NCBI GenBank assembly: GCA_001790855.1
Contig: MGDH01000020.1
Location: 1-29,766 of the forward strand
Direction: 5' to 3'
DNA from: Candidatus Schekmanbacteria bacterium RIFCSPLOWO2_02_FULL_38_14
GTDB lineage: Bacteria; Schekmanbacteria; GWA2-38-11
Length of the DNA: 29,766 bases
A model generated the notes under the pieces. The model was not told the origin of the DNA and did no database searches. It saw only the letters and a program-made list of their open reading frames with translations. A program made the translations under genes and the position numbers. How positions within the stretch are numbered: the stretch's first letter is position 1; every line of letters begins with the position of its first letter. Positions 1 to 6,828 of this stretch are shown here, in pieces.

Positions 1-1643
1 ATGTGGTATTTGGGCGCATCCTTTAAAGAATAAATAGAGCTTTTCTTAATAATGACATACACACCGGTGTCTGAGGTCAGATAATTGTACAACTGTTCTC
101 TCTGATGTTCATTTAATTCCTTTACAGGATGGCGCGCATAGAAAAGTATGCTTGGTTTATTAAAACAATAGGATATTAAAACATCATCCTTTTTTATGAT
201 ATTTCTTGTAAACTCTGACAAATCCCGCAAAGAATCCTGTCTGTATCTTCCAATCTCAGGACCAACATAGATTATTCCTATAAGATGAAAAAGGAATATA
301 CTTAATATAAGGGAAAAAATGCTCAGTTGCCTGAGTTTTTTAAACCATGAAATTGAAAAGAAAACAATTCCAACTATTAAAACTGCTGAGAGAATCCATG
401 GTATGTTTTTAAGGTCAATTGTATTGTTGAAAAAACTTGAAACAGAATCACTCTTGAATTTATTAACCATTGCAGGGAAAAAGACAGAAAAGGCTGATAT
501 TAAAAAAAAGGTTATGATGAGTATAATGACCGGCAGTTTTAAGTATCTAATCACTTTTTCTTTTTCCTGCATCACATCATCAAATAATTTTCCGACTAAA
601 ATAGCCATTGGCGGGAAAAGTGGTGTTATGTATGTAGCAAGTTTTGTTTTTGAAATAGTAAAAAAGAAAAAGACTACAAAAAACCATATAAGTGCGAAAA
701 ATTTTATGCTGGCGGTTTCCTTGTTTTTTACCGGAGATTCTTTGATGCTGGTTATTGTATTTAATATGGCGGATGGAAGAAAAATAGCCCAGGGGAAAAA
801 CCCTAATAAAATTACAGGCAAGTAGAAGAAAAAAGAACCATCGTGCCCTGAAACAACACCTGCAAACCGGTTGATATTATGCCTGATGTAGAATTGCCAT
901 ATAAACTCCTCCCTGTGGATCTTGAACATTGCAAGGTTCCATGGAAGAATAATAATTGCCATAACAAAAAATCCCTGAAAAAGCATCATTTTTGAGAATG
1001 TGCTGAAGAATGTTTTATTTATAAGAGTAAAGAGAATTATGATTAAAAAAGGAATTACTATCCCTACAGGACCTTTTGTCAGAGTAGCCAAAGCCATGCA
1101 GGCATAAAACAGAAGATAAAAATATTTTCTTGACCTGTCATTTCCTGTGTATCCAAGGTAGAAGAGAAAAAGACTTGTGGATATGAAAAATGTCAGGGTC
1201 ATATCAGTGATTGAAGCCCTTGCCAGGAGTATTATCTGCGATGAAATAGAAAAAACAAGAGAGCTGAGTATTGCAGTGCGCAGACTAAGGAATTTTCTTC
1301 CTATGAAGAAAATTAAAAGAACCAGAGAGGTTGCAAATGTCGCTGACCAGAAGCGTGCGGCAAACTCATTGATGCCAAATATTTTGTAGGCAATTGCTAT
1401 GAGCCAGTAAAAAAGAATCGGTTTGTCGTACCTTATTTTGCCATCAAACCAGGGAGTTATCCAGTCTCTGTTTTCAAGTATATTCCTTGCAGTTTCCGCA
1501 TAACGCGGCTCATCAACATCAAACAGAGAAATGGCTCCAAGCTTGTAGAAAAAAAGAATATAGCAGCTGCCAAGAATAAGAAAAAGGATTGGCAGAATAT
1601 TTTTATTTAATGAGTTTTTTAAGTAATTATTAAATGAATCCAA
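1..1643 (-). CDS. GT-C glycosyltransferase, ArnT/PMT (COG1807) type, 3' end beyond window
   Basis: Read on the minus strand, one frame stays open from about 1739 to base 1, giving about 547 codons without a stop; the C-terminus lies outside the window. The protein begins with a short cytoplasmic tail and a membrane helix, followed by the luminal motif DVDEPRYAETARNI and then YDKPILFYW. This is the acidic first loop of lipid-linked-sugar glycosyltransferases of the ArnT/PMT superfamily. Many hydrophobic helices follow, as does a TKGPVG motif. These enzymes move a sugar from a polyprenyl-phosphate donor to lipid A, protein or glycan on the outer face of the inner membrane. The acceptor cannot be told from sequence. 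No ATG lies near the N-terminus; the TTG at 1643 sits 16 residues before the first helix and about 64 nt after a predicted transcription start, so I chose it. The family is secure, the start less so. Confidence 0.88.
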   Translation of the reverse strand, partial: MDSFNNYLKNSLNKNILPILFLILGSCYILFFYKLGAISLFDVDEPRYAETARNILENRDWITPWFDGKIRYDKPILFYWLIAIAYKIFGINEFAARFWSATFATSLVLLIFFIGRKFLSLRTAILSSLVFSISSQIILLARASITDMTLTFFISTSLFLFYLGYTGNDRSRKYFYLLFYACMALATLTKGPVGIVIPFLIIILFTLINKTFFSTFSKMMLFQGFFVMAIIILPWNLAMFKIHREEFIWQFYIRHNINRFAGVVSGHDGSFFFYLPVILLGFFPWAIFLPSAILNTITSIKESPVKNKETASIKFFALIWFFVVFFFFTISKTKLATYITPLFPPMAILVGKLFDDVMQEKEKVIRYLKLPVIILIITFFLISAFSVFFPAMVNKFKSDSVSSFFNNTIDLKNIPWILSAVLIVGIVFFSISWFKKLRQLSIFSLILSIFLFHLIGIIYVGPEIGRYRQDSLRDLSEFTRNIIKKDDVLISYCFNKPSILFYARHPVKELNEHQREQLYNYLTSDTGVYVIIKKSSIYSLKDAPKYH

Positions 1644-1713
1644 TGCAAGAACTTCTACCCTGTTATTTATTAAGATGGATTCTATCTTCCATCTGCAAAT
1701 ATTTAAGTTAATT

Positions 1714-1743
1714 CTTATAGCATGAAGAAAATAATTGTGTCAA
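1714..1743 (-). promoter_or_regulatory. Sigma70-type promoter for the left-edge glycosyltransferase
   Basis: On the minus strand there is TTGACA (1743-1738), an 18-bp spacer and TATAAG (1719-1714). The predicted start point is near 1707, giving a leader of about 64 nt to the TTG start at 1643. It lies just outside the end of the IS remnant (1760). Confidence 0.6.
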
Positions 1744-1759
1744 TCAGTTTTGCCCTCTT

Positions 1760-2239
1760 TGTCAAGCCAATTCAGAAATGTCCTGTTTTTATAATACAGG
1801 ATATTTTCTCAAGGGATGGTCTTTTGGAGGAATGTATTTCTCTTTTATCTTAAAGGGCTTTAAGCGTCGTCTATACTACCCATAAGCACAATCTCCGAAC
1901 CTCTACCTTCAAGCCAGTCGTGATGGCTTCCGTCCACCTGAAGCATCTCGCCAAAACGCCCTTTTCGCTCTGCCGTTGCCGGCGAACCCTCTTTTTGCGC
2001 CCCTTTACCCAAGGCACCCTCCTTTATAAGCCAGTTGCGAAGCGTCTCGTCTTGCTTTAGACTGCCTTCTAAAATCTTTTGCACTACATGAAAACGTTTT
2101 AGTTCCTCCTGTGTCGCCATGATAATGTTCTTTCCTGCCATTTACCCTCCTTTTTAATCTAAAAAAAGGGTACTATAGCATCCGTAAATTAGGACATTTC
2201 TACTTTGGTGAAATAGGACATTATCATCTTGGCGTTACA
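1760..2239 (-). mobile_element. 480-bp internally deleted IS (ISNCY/IS1202-like) with terminal inverted repeats
   Basis: The outer 31 bases at 1760-1790 (TGTCAAGCCAATTCAGAAAT...) and the reverse complement of 2209-2239 (TGTAACGCCAAGATGATAAT...) align without gaps at 20 of 31 positions, including a shared AATGTCCT. Between them lie three pieces of one transposase, in the correct order and orientation but with the middle missing. No target-site duplication is obvious in the immediate flanks. I infer a non-autonomous, MITE-like derivative of a full-length element of roughly 1.5 kb. The family assignment rests on the transposase motif DGSHHDWLEGRG and the C-terminal piece YIPPKDHP, both typical of ISNCY-group transposases. 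Confidence 0.75.
1789..2141 (-). pseudogene. ISNCY-type transposase remnant, two internal deletions
   Basis: The 93-codon frame at 2141-1860 joins an N-terminal piece (EELKRFHVVQKILEGSLKQ) directly to DETLRNWLIKEG and then to GEMLQVDGSHHDWLEGRG...IDDA. In intact relatives, roughly 70-80 residues with the helix-turn-helix region separate the first two pieces. After IDDA the frame meets TAA. In another frame, 1860-1789 reads KPFKIKEKYIPPKDHPLRKY followed by PVL and a stop, which is the usual C-terminus of these transposases. Most of the DDE catalytic core is therefore deleted as well. A GGAGGG ribosome site precedes the ATG at 2141; an inner ATG at 2120 is the alternative start. The product cannot be an active transposase. 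Confidence 0.8.
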
Positions 2240-2256
2240 CAAACCTCTCTAATATA

Positions 2257-2285
2257 TTGACATGACGGATAAAATCCTTTAAGAT
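2257..2285 (+). promoter_or_regulatory. Sigma70-type promoter for the WecA-like gene
   Basis: TTGACA (2257-2262), a 17-bp spacer and TAAGAT (2280-2285). The predicted start is near 2292, about 13 nt before the ATG at 2305, so the leader is very short and has no clear Shine-Dalgarno site. The promoter lies just outside the IS remnant. Confidence 0.6.
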
Positions 2286-2304
2286 TTCAAAAACTTTATA
2301 CCTG

Positions 2305-3303
2305 ATGATAGTTACATATATTTTAACATTTTTCCTCTCTTTTTTTCTCTCAATCTACGGGACACCGATTGCTCGCAAGGCTGCTACTCAGTATGGAATT
2401 GTTGACAAGCCTGATGGCAATCTCAAAACCCATCAGGAACCTGTCCCGTATCTTGGGGGGTTAAGCATATATCTTGCGTTTTTGCTCTCTCTGAGTTTTA
2501 CCTTTGATTTTAACAAAGAAGTTCTTGGAATAATCCTTGCAGGAACCATTATTGTTCTGCTTGGGTTAATAGATGATTTCGGGGTATTAAGTCCGCGCAA
2601 CAAATTCATTGGCCAGTTTATCGCTACATTCATACTCATCAAAGCAGGAGTAATGATAACAGTCGTTGCCCTTCCACATTGGCTGGCAATTGCCTTAACA
2701 TTCTTCTGGATAGTGGGGATTACAAACGGCTTTAATATAATTGATATAATGGATGGATTGTCAACAGGCATTGCCTTTTGGGTTTCAATCTTTTTTTTCA
2801 TAGTTGCAGTATTGAATGAAAAAACAATGATTGCCACTCTTACAATGGCTTTGGCAGGAAGCCTTCTTGGCTTTTTATGGTATAATTTTGAGCCTGCAAA
2901 AATATACCTTGGAGATGCAGGGAGCATGTTTATAGGAATGATTCTCGGCTCTCTTGCAATGACAGGAAGCTATTCTGATGTAAACCATGTAGGTTTTATT
3001 GCACCGCTTATAATTCTCGGGCTCCCGATTTTTGATACATTTCTTGTAATGTACATAAGATTTTTGAGAGGTCAGTCTGTTTTTAAAGGAAGTTCAGACC
3101 ACTTTGCCTTACGCTTGAGAAAATGGGTTTTTTCAAAAAAAGCAACAGTAATTGTCAGCTATGGTGTAACTGTATTGCTTGGAATAATGGCAATCATTAT
3201 GATTCATTCATCAAACTCTGTGGCGCTTTCAATATTTTCAGGTGTAATCCTGCTTTTCCTTGTTACCGCATACTTCTTAAAGAAGGTTGATATGGGGCTT
3301 TAG
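2305..3303 (+). CDS. wecA-like: Undecaprenyl-phosphate sugar-1-phosphate transferase (WecA/TagO/MraY family)
   Basis: Polytopic membrane enzyme of 332 residues, a normal length for the family. It joins a sugar-1-phosphate, usually GlcNAc-1-P, from a UDP-sugar to undecaprenyl phosphate as the first step of O-antigen, enterobacterial common antigen or other glycan synthesis. The family signature residues are visible: the Asp pair LIDDFG (D90-D91), NGFNIIDIMDG (N141, D147, D150), GDAGS (D204) and PIFDT (D244). The final cytosolic loop is RGQSVFKGSSDHFALRL, in place of the common HLHHRL-type ending, so the sugar specificity may differ. The stop (TAG 3301-3303) nearly touches the next start, so it is co-transcribed with the GT4 gene downstream. 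The family is certain, the substrate is not. Confidence 0.9.
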   Translation: MIVTYILTFFLSFFLSIYGTPIARKAATQYGIVDKPDGNLKTHQEPVPYLGGLSIYLAFLLSLSFTFDFNKEVLGIILAGTIIVLLGLIDDFGVLSPRNKFIGQFIATFILIKAGVMITVVALPHWLAIALTFFWIVGITNGFNIIDIMDGLSTGIAFWVSIFFFIVAVLNEKTMIATLTMALAGSLLGFLWYNFEPAKIYLGDAGSMFIGMILGSLAMTGSYSDVNHVGFIAPLIILGLPIFDTFLVMYIRFLRGQSVFKGSSDHFALRLRKWVFSKKATVIVSYGVTVLLGIMAIIMIHSSNSVALSIFSGVILLFLVTAYFLKKVDMGL

Positions 3304-3305
3304 TG

Positions 3306-4589
3306 ATGAAAGCAAAGATTATCCACATAATAACAAAACTGGAACTTGGCGGCGCACAGCAGAACACCCTCTTTACTGTAAAGAACCTTGACAGGGATAT
3401 CTTTGAACCTGTCCTTATATCAGGCACAGGAGGAGTTTTAGATGAAGAGGTAAAAAGGCTTGAAGGGGTAAGAGTCTTTTTTGTCCCTGAGCTTGTACGG
3501 GAAATAAATCCTTTAAAAGATATTATAGCCCTTCTCAAACTCACAAAAATCCTCTTCAGAGAAAAACGCGAGCTTTTAACCTCAGAAAAAAAAAATAACA
3601 ACATAAATTACTATTCACTGTTCACTGTTTACTGTTCACTTCCTATAGTCGTCCACACCCACAGTTCAAAAGCCGGGATTTTAGGAAGATGGGCTGCAAG
3701 GCTTGCAGGAGTTCCGTTTATCATCCATACCTTTCACGGCTTTGGATTCAATGATTACCAGAACTTTTTCAAAAAAAATCTTTTCATATTTCTTGAGCGC
3801 CTTACAGAAAAAATAACCTCTCGCTTCGTCTGTGTTTCAAGGGCTAATATCAAAAAAGGGAAAAGGCTTGGTATTTTTATTGAAAAAAAAGTTTCCCTGA
3901 TAAGAAGCGGAATCGAGATTGAAAAATTCATGAACGCTGGTAATAATCCCCCCAGCCCCCCTTTGACAAAGGGGGGCAATGGGGGATTTTCTGAAGAGAT
4001 AAGGAAGCTGTTGAAAATAGACAAAAACGGAGCATCAAAAGTCCCGATAGTTGGAATGATTGCCTGCTTTAAACCCCAGAAAGCCCCTCTTGATTTCTTA
4101 AAGATAGCAGCAAAGGTAAAAAAAGAAGTTGAAGCTAAATTTGTCCTTGTCGGCGATGGTGAGTTGCGCAAAGAAATAGAAGCTGATATAGAAAGCTCAA
4201 ATCTGAAAGATGACGTAATTCTTGCAGGATGGCAGAGGGATATCCCGCAGGTTTTGAAATGCTTTGACCTGCTTTTACTGACATCTTTATGGGAAGGCTT
4301 ACCACGTGTAATCCCTGAAGCAGTAGCCTCAAATATCCCTGTGATTGCCACTGATGTGGACGGCACAGCAGAAGTCATACAGGATGGAGTCAATGGCTAC
4401 CTTCTTAAGCCACACAACATTGACGGATTTTCAGAAAAAATCACCTATCTTCTGAAAAACAAAACCGTACTTGAGGATTTCAGAAAATCAGGAAAAGAAA
4501 TCTTAGCTGAATTTGACATAAATGAGATGGTAAAAAAACAAGAGAAGCTTTATCTTTCATTATTAAACTCTTCTGAAAAATTAGATTAA
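3306..4589 (+). CDS. GT4-family glycosyltransferase with two repeat-derived insertions
   Basis: Cytosolic GT-B glycosyltransferase of 427 residues. The N-terminal domain has the nucleotide-sugar loop TKLELGGAQQ and VHTHSSKAGILGR. The C-terminal domain has the family EX7E motif in WEGLPRVIPEA and IATDVDGTAEVI. The ATG at 3306 is preferred over the overlapping GTG at 3303. It follows the WecA-like gene by two bases, so it probably adds a further sugar to the undecaprenyl-PP-linked product. Two stretches do not belong to the fold. One, around residues 95-116 (NNNINYYSLFTVYCSLP), is encoded by a 7-bp tandem repeat. The other, around residues 214-228 (NPPSPPLTKGGNGGF), is encoded by a 44-bp palindrome. 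Both keep the frame, and the rest of the protein looks intact and functional. Confidence 0.88.
   Translation: MKAKIIHIITKLELGGAQQNTLFTVKNLDRDIFEPVLISGTGGVLDEEVKRLEGVRVFFVPELVREINPLKDIIALLKLTKILFREKRELLTSEKKNNNINYYSLFTVYCSLPIVVHTHSSKAGILGRWAARLAGVPFIIHTFHGFGFNDYQNFFKKNLFIFLERLTEKITSRFVCVSRANIKKGKRLGIFIEKKVSLIRSGIEIEKFMNAGNNPPSPPLTKGGNGGFSEEIRKLLKIDKNGASKVPIVGMIACFKPQKAPLDFLKIAAKVKKEVEAKFVLVGDGELRKEIEADIESSNLKDDVILAGWQRDIPQVLKCFDLLLLTSLWEGLPRVIPEAVASNIPVIATDVDGTAEVIQDGVNGYLLKPHNIDGFSEKITYLLKNKTVLEDFRKSGKEILAEFDINEMVKKQEKLYLSLLNSSEKLD
3607..3641 (+). repeat. 7-bp tandem repeat TTCACTG inside a coding sequence
   Basis: TTCACTG, TTCACTG, TTTACTG and TTCACTT follow one another at 3614-3641, preceded by a degraded copy (ATTACTA). 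It lies in frame in the GT4 gene, between the first domain's helix and VVHTHSSKAG. A different 7-bp tandem repeat with the same period sits at 16231-16251. Confidence 0.75.
3945..3988 (+). repeat. Palindromic dispersed repeat (AATCCCCC...GGGGGATT), in-frame copy 1
   Basis: The unit has nested arms: AATCCCCC, CAG, then CCCCCCTTTG opposite CAAAGGGGGG, CAAT, GGGGGATT. The same architecture recurs at 16951-16995. The left arm starts on a codon boundary and the element reads through as NPPSPPLTKGGNGGF. The RNA would form a strong hairpin within the message. Confidence 0.85.
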
Positions 4590-4625
4590 AATCCCTGTCT
4601 TCTTAAATAATTTTCAAAGATTTGA

Positions 4626-4955
4626 TATTCTGTTTGTATAAAAAAATTAAGCAGAGATAAGGTAAAGAAACAGCAATGGATAATTGAGCACATATTTGGG
4701 ACTATGAAGAGGAATTTTAATCATGGCTATTTTCTTACCAGAGGGATTGATAAGGTTGGAGAGGAGATGGGCTTAACAGTTCTTGCCTATAATATAAGGA
4801 GAGTTCTGAATATATTAGGAATAGATGGTCTGATAGCAGCAGTAAAGTTAAAATCTAATAAAATATTTAATGTTTTAGGAAATATATGGGAAAAAACTAA
4901 AAAGTTTTTCTCCTGGTGGCTAAAAACTACCTATATAGAAGTAATATGTACCTAA
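4626..4955 (+). pseudogene. IS1182-like transposase, C-terminal fragment
   Basis: An open frame begins after a TGA at 4623. From about 4644 it reads LSRDKVKKQQWIIEHIFGTM followed by KRNFNHGYFLTRGI, and later LAYNIRRVLNILG. This is the C-terminal end of DDE transposases of the IS1182/DDE_Tnp_1 type, in which a Glu in the (V/I)EHxFG motif completes the catalytic triad. The ATG at 4704 lies inside the conserved motif, so it is not a real start. The N-terminal two thirds is absent upstream, where the GT4 gene ends at 4589. The element is therefore truncated, and its right end probably lies somewhere between 4955 and about 5000. Confidence 0.78.
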
Positions 4956-5007
4956 TTGCTTCTGGTTCTCACACAGTCTGACGTCCCCCTTTCCTCTTCT
5001 GAAAAAG

Positions 5008-5036
5008 TTGCAATAATCTGTATATCTCGGTAAGAT
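5008..5036 (+). promoter_or_regulatory. Predicted promoter for the antitoxin gene
   Basis: TTGCAA (5008-5013), a 17-bp spacer and TAAGAT (5031-5036). The predicted start is near 5043, upstream of a GGAGG ribosome site and the ATG at 5067. The -10 sequence is identical to that of the WecA-like promoter. Confidence 0.5.
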
Positions 5037-5066
5037 AAAAAATAAGCCCTATTGGAGGAATTTCAT

Positions 5067-5297
5067 ATGTCATCGAAAATAGAAAAGATTGAGAAGGAAG
5101 TTTTCAGACTTCTTTCTCATGTAAGAGCTATATTAGCGGAGCACATCATAAGCAGTTCAGATGAGGAAGAAGATCCGGAAGCAGAAAGGTTGTGGATTGA
5201 AGAGGCTGAACATCGTTATAAGGAATACAAAGAAGGCAAGGTAAAAGCAAAATCTGCAGAGATGGTATTTAAAGAGGTTCGCTCAAAACCGGAATGA
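5067..5297 (+). CDS. Addiction-module antitoxin of the TIGR02574/Unstab_antitox type, orphaned
   Basis: Protein of 76 residues, starting at the ATG at 5067 behind a GGAGG site about seven bases upstream. The acidic run SSDEEEDPEAERLWIEEAEHRY and the ending KEGKVKAKSAEMVFKEVR are typical of the small antitoxins paired with ParE/RelE-like toxins. The family role is to bind and neutralise the partner toxin and to repress the operon. The stop overlaps the toxin start (ATGA), the usual coupled arrangement, but the toxin is cut after eight codons (see 5294-5320). The antitoxin therefore has no partner here and could only act on a related toxin elsewhere. Confidence 0.75.
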   Translation: MSSKIEKIEKEVFRLLSHVRAILAEHIISSSDEEEDPEAERLWIEEAEHRYKEYKEGKVKAKSAEMVFKEVRSKPE

Positions 5298-5320
5298 AGA
5301 CTGTTGTGTTCCTCCCTTAA
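5294..5320 (+). pseudogene. ParE/RelE-type toxin, first eight codons only
   Basis: The ATG overlaps the antitoxin stop (ATGA). The frame reads MKTVVFLP and then TAA. An N-terminus of this kind (MKxVFLPEAExE) is what ParE-like toxins paired with this antitoxin family carry. The stop falls exactly where the C-terminal end of the convergent ferredoxin gene (5317) begins, so the remainder of the toxin was apparently replaced at a deletion or recombination junction. With so few residues the assignment rests mostly on context. Confidence 0.5.
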
Positions 5321-5601
5321 GCATATTTTCCGGTTACTACTGCTTTTGGAACTCCCTCAACTTTCTTTGCTTTAATTTTTATCGCATCAAGAGGGCAGTT
5401 TTTTATACACTCCATACACCCTGAACAGCTTGGCCAGTACCATGCGTCTAAATGAAAGTCTTCATCTTCAGCTTCCTTATATTTTTCAATTCTGGCTAAG
5501 TGCATCTTGAAAACTGCCTGTGGACAAACTTCAAGACATTTCCTGCATTTAGCAGGAACTTTACATTTTTCATGATCTATTGTTATTTCCATTTGAATCA
5601 T
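5317..5601 (-). CDS. Two-[4Fe-4S] ferredoxin-like protein
   Basis: Soluble electron carrier of 94 residues. Eight cysteines form two 4Fe-4S motifs: C13-X5-C19-X2-C22-X3-C26-P and C59-X2-C62-X2-C65-X3-C69-P. An acidic linker of about 32 residues (KYKEAEDEDF) separates them. The first motif is stretched (X5 in place of X2), which suggests an altered environment for that cluster. I chose the ATG at 5601 because AGGAGG lies eight bases upstream. A longer frame back to 5634 would overlap the previous gene. It follows the 341-residue 4Fe-4S protein by 19 bases in the same operon and is its likely redox partner. The terminal codons abut the truncated toxin remnant. Confidence 0.85.
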   Translation of the reverse strand: MIQMEITIDHEKCKVPAKCRKCLEVCPQAVFKMHLARIEKYKEAEDEDFHLDAWYWPSCSGCMECIKNCPLDAIKIKAKKVEGVPKAVVTGKYA

Positions 5602-5620
5602 TTTTATTTCCTCCTGAAAA

Positions 5621-6646
5621 TTACCATGCCTCACTTATACCTGGGCATTTTCGTCTTTCAACCAGTTTAATAGCTGCATTTGGACAATGTTTTTCACATT
5701 GGCCACAACCAAAACACCTCTTCATATCAATCGAGATTTTATTACGAGACAGTCCCATGCTCATAGCACCGAACTGGCAATACCTGAGGCAATAACCACA
5801 TCCTGTACAATTTTCAAAAACAGGCTGGGCACAATATTCACCTTTGAGTATTATGGAATCAACACCATAATCTATTCTTCCCCTTATTCCCTGACATACA
5901 GGATATTCACAATTGCAGATTCCTCCTATATAAGGAACATTAAATGTCCAGAGGGAATGAACAAATCCTTTTTTATTGAAATGCTTTAGATGTTCTTTTG
6001 CTTCCTTAACACTTAAAAATGTAAGCCCTCTGAAAGTTTCAGGCCATCTTTCCCACTTGTAAAGACCAACTCCGAGAGAGAAACAGTAATTAGCTTCACT
6101 TTTATTCATCATTCCTCTTGTCTCTCTGCGGCATATGCATTGCATAAGTCCTATAGGATAAGTTAAATCCATCATATCAAGGGCTTCTTCCAGGGTTATA
6201 ACCTGACCAAAGTGATATTTACCCATAAAACTTGCTACTTTTCTTTTCATTTGAGGGAGGCTCTCAACATCAACTCCTGTAGCATCAACTACTTCTTTTA
6301 AAAGGTCAGTAAACATTATATCTAAGTCAGTAGGCACTCCTGGCGGTATTTGTACCTCTCCCTTATCATTAAGGAAATAAGAGAAGTTACTCTTTGTTAC
6401 TCGCAATTCTGCATTCTCTCCTGCCTGTGCCAGTAAATCTTCTATTATAACAGGAGGCTTTGGGGAAATTGAAGATATCCTTCCTTTTTCCGGGTCAATC
6501 TTTATAGGAACTCCTCCCATATGCTGTGTAAATTTATCTTGCTTCTCAACCTTCTTTTTCCTGTTGCTATACATTCGTGCAGCAAAGTTTGACGCGTTTT
6601 CAAACCACTTACCGCCATCTGCGTGTGTTGTGCAAAAATGACACAT
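5621..6646 (-). CDS. 4Fe-4S dicluster protein with N-terminal CHFC motif, function unknown
   Basis: Protein of 341 residues with no signal peptide or membrane helix. It opens with MCHFCTTHADGGKWF (C2, C5). A middle domain of about 150 residues ends in QCICRRETRG (C170, C172), followed by C188 and the motif ICNCEYPVC (C244, C246, C251). The C-terminal 70 residues form a bacterial ferredoxin fold with C280/C283/C286/C290 and C311/C314/C317/C321. The latter bind two 4Fe-4S clusters; the seven or more upstream cysteines could bind another cluster or a metal. Similar proteins in anaerobic archaea and deltaproteobacteria are annotated only as 4Fe-4S binding. A strong GGAGGAGG site precedes the ATG at 6646. 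It heads an operon with the small ferredoxin under the promoter and operator at 6813-6857. A redox-enzyme role is inferred; the substrate is unknown. Confidence 0.8.
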   Translation of the reverse strand: MCHFCTTHADGGKWFENASNFAARMYSNRKKKVEKQDKFTQHMGGVPIKIDPEKGRISSISPKPPVIIEDLLAQAGENAELRVTKSNFSYFLNDKGEVQIPPGVPTDLDIMFTDLLKEVVDATGVDVESLPQMKRKVASFMGKYHFGQVITLEEALDMMDLTYPIGLMQCICRRETRGMMNKSEANYCFSLGVGLYKWERWPETFRGLTFLSVKEAKEHLKHFNKKGFVHSLWTFNVPYIGGICNCEYPVCQGIRGRIDYGVDSIILKGEYCAQPVFENCTGCGYCLRYCQFGAMSMGLSRNKISIDMKRCFGCGQCEKHCPNAAIKLVERRKCPGISEAW

Positions 6647-6812
6647 ATTTATTTTCCTCCTCCGAGAGTGTTTTTTCTGATTAACATATTCATTTTCATT
6701 GTTATTATCATAAAATCTATTTTGATTTACTTATACTTTTTTAAACTTCCATTTTTCTCTTTTTCCATGATTCATCAAAAATAAATATAAGTTATATTGC
6801 TTTAAAAAACAA

Positions 6813-6828
6813 TCAAACGTTAGTTTGA
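6813..6828 (-). promoter_or_regulatory. Perfect inverted-repeat operator overlapping the transcription start
   Basis: TCAAAC GTTA GTTTGA, two perfect 6-bp arms around a 4-bp spacer. It abuts the -10 box (6829-6834) directly and covers the predicted +1 near 6822. A bound dimer there would block transcription. Size and symmetry fit a TetR-, MarR- or similar-family repressor, but no such regulator gene is in the window. Confidence 0.65.

Noticed and set aside
319-1389. Plus-strand open frames at 319-825 and 1177-1389
   Set aside because: They lie antisense to the left-edge glycosyltransferase, which is open for 547 codons with clear family motifs. Their translations show no family features.
2433-2927. 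Minus-strand 164-codon frame opposite the WecA-like gene
   Set aside because: It is a shadow of a well-conserved membrane enzyme; the translation is Pro/Ile-rich noise with no ribosome site.
3607-3641. CRISPR array
   Set aside because: Units are 7 bp without spacers; the same holds for 16231-16251. No cas gene is present.
3755-4393. Minus-strand 212-codon frame opposite the GT4 gene
   Set aside because: The GT4 reading has all family motifs. The antisense frame stays open through the palindromic repeat only because both strands of the repeat lack stops.
5052-5066. TTG at 5052 as antitoxin start
   Set aside because: The GGAGG ribosome site lies over the first codons of that reading; the ATG at 5067 fits spacing and family length.
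6727-6775. Short frames of 13-14 codons in the leader of the 4Fe-4S operon (possible leader peptide)
   Set aside because: They have no ribosome site, no run of regulatory codons and no paired hairpins; length is within chance for AT-rich DNA.
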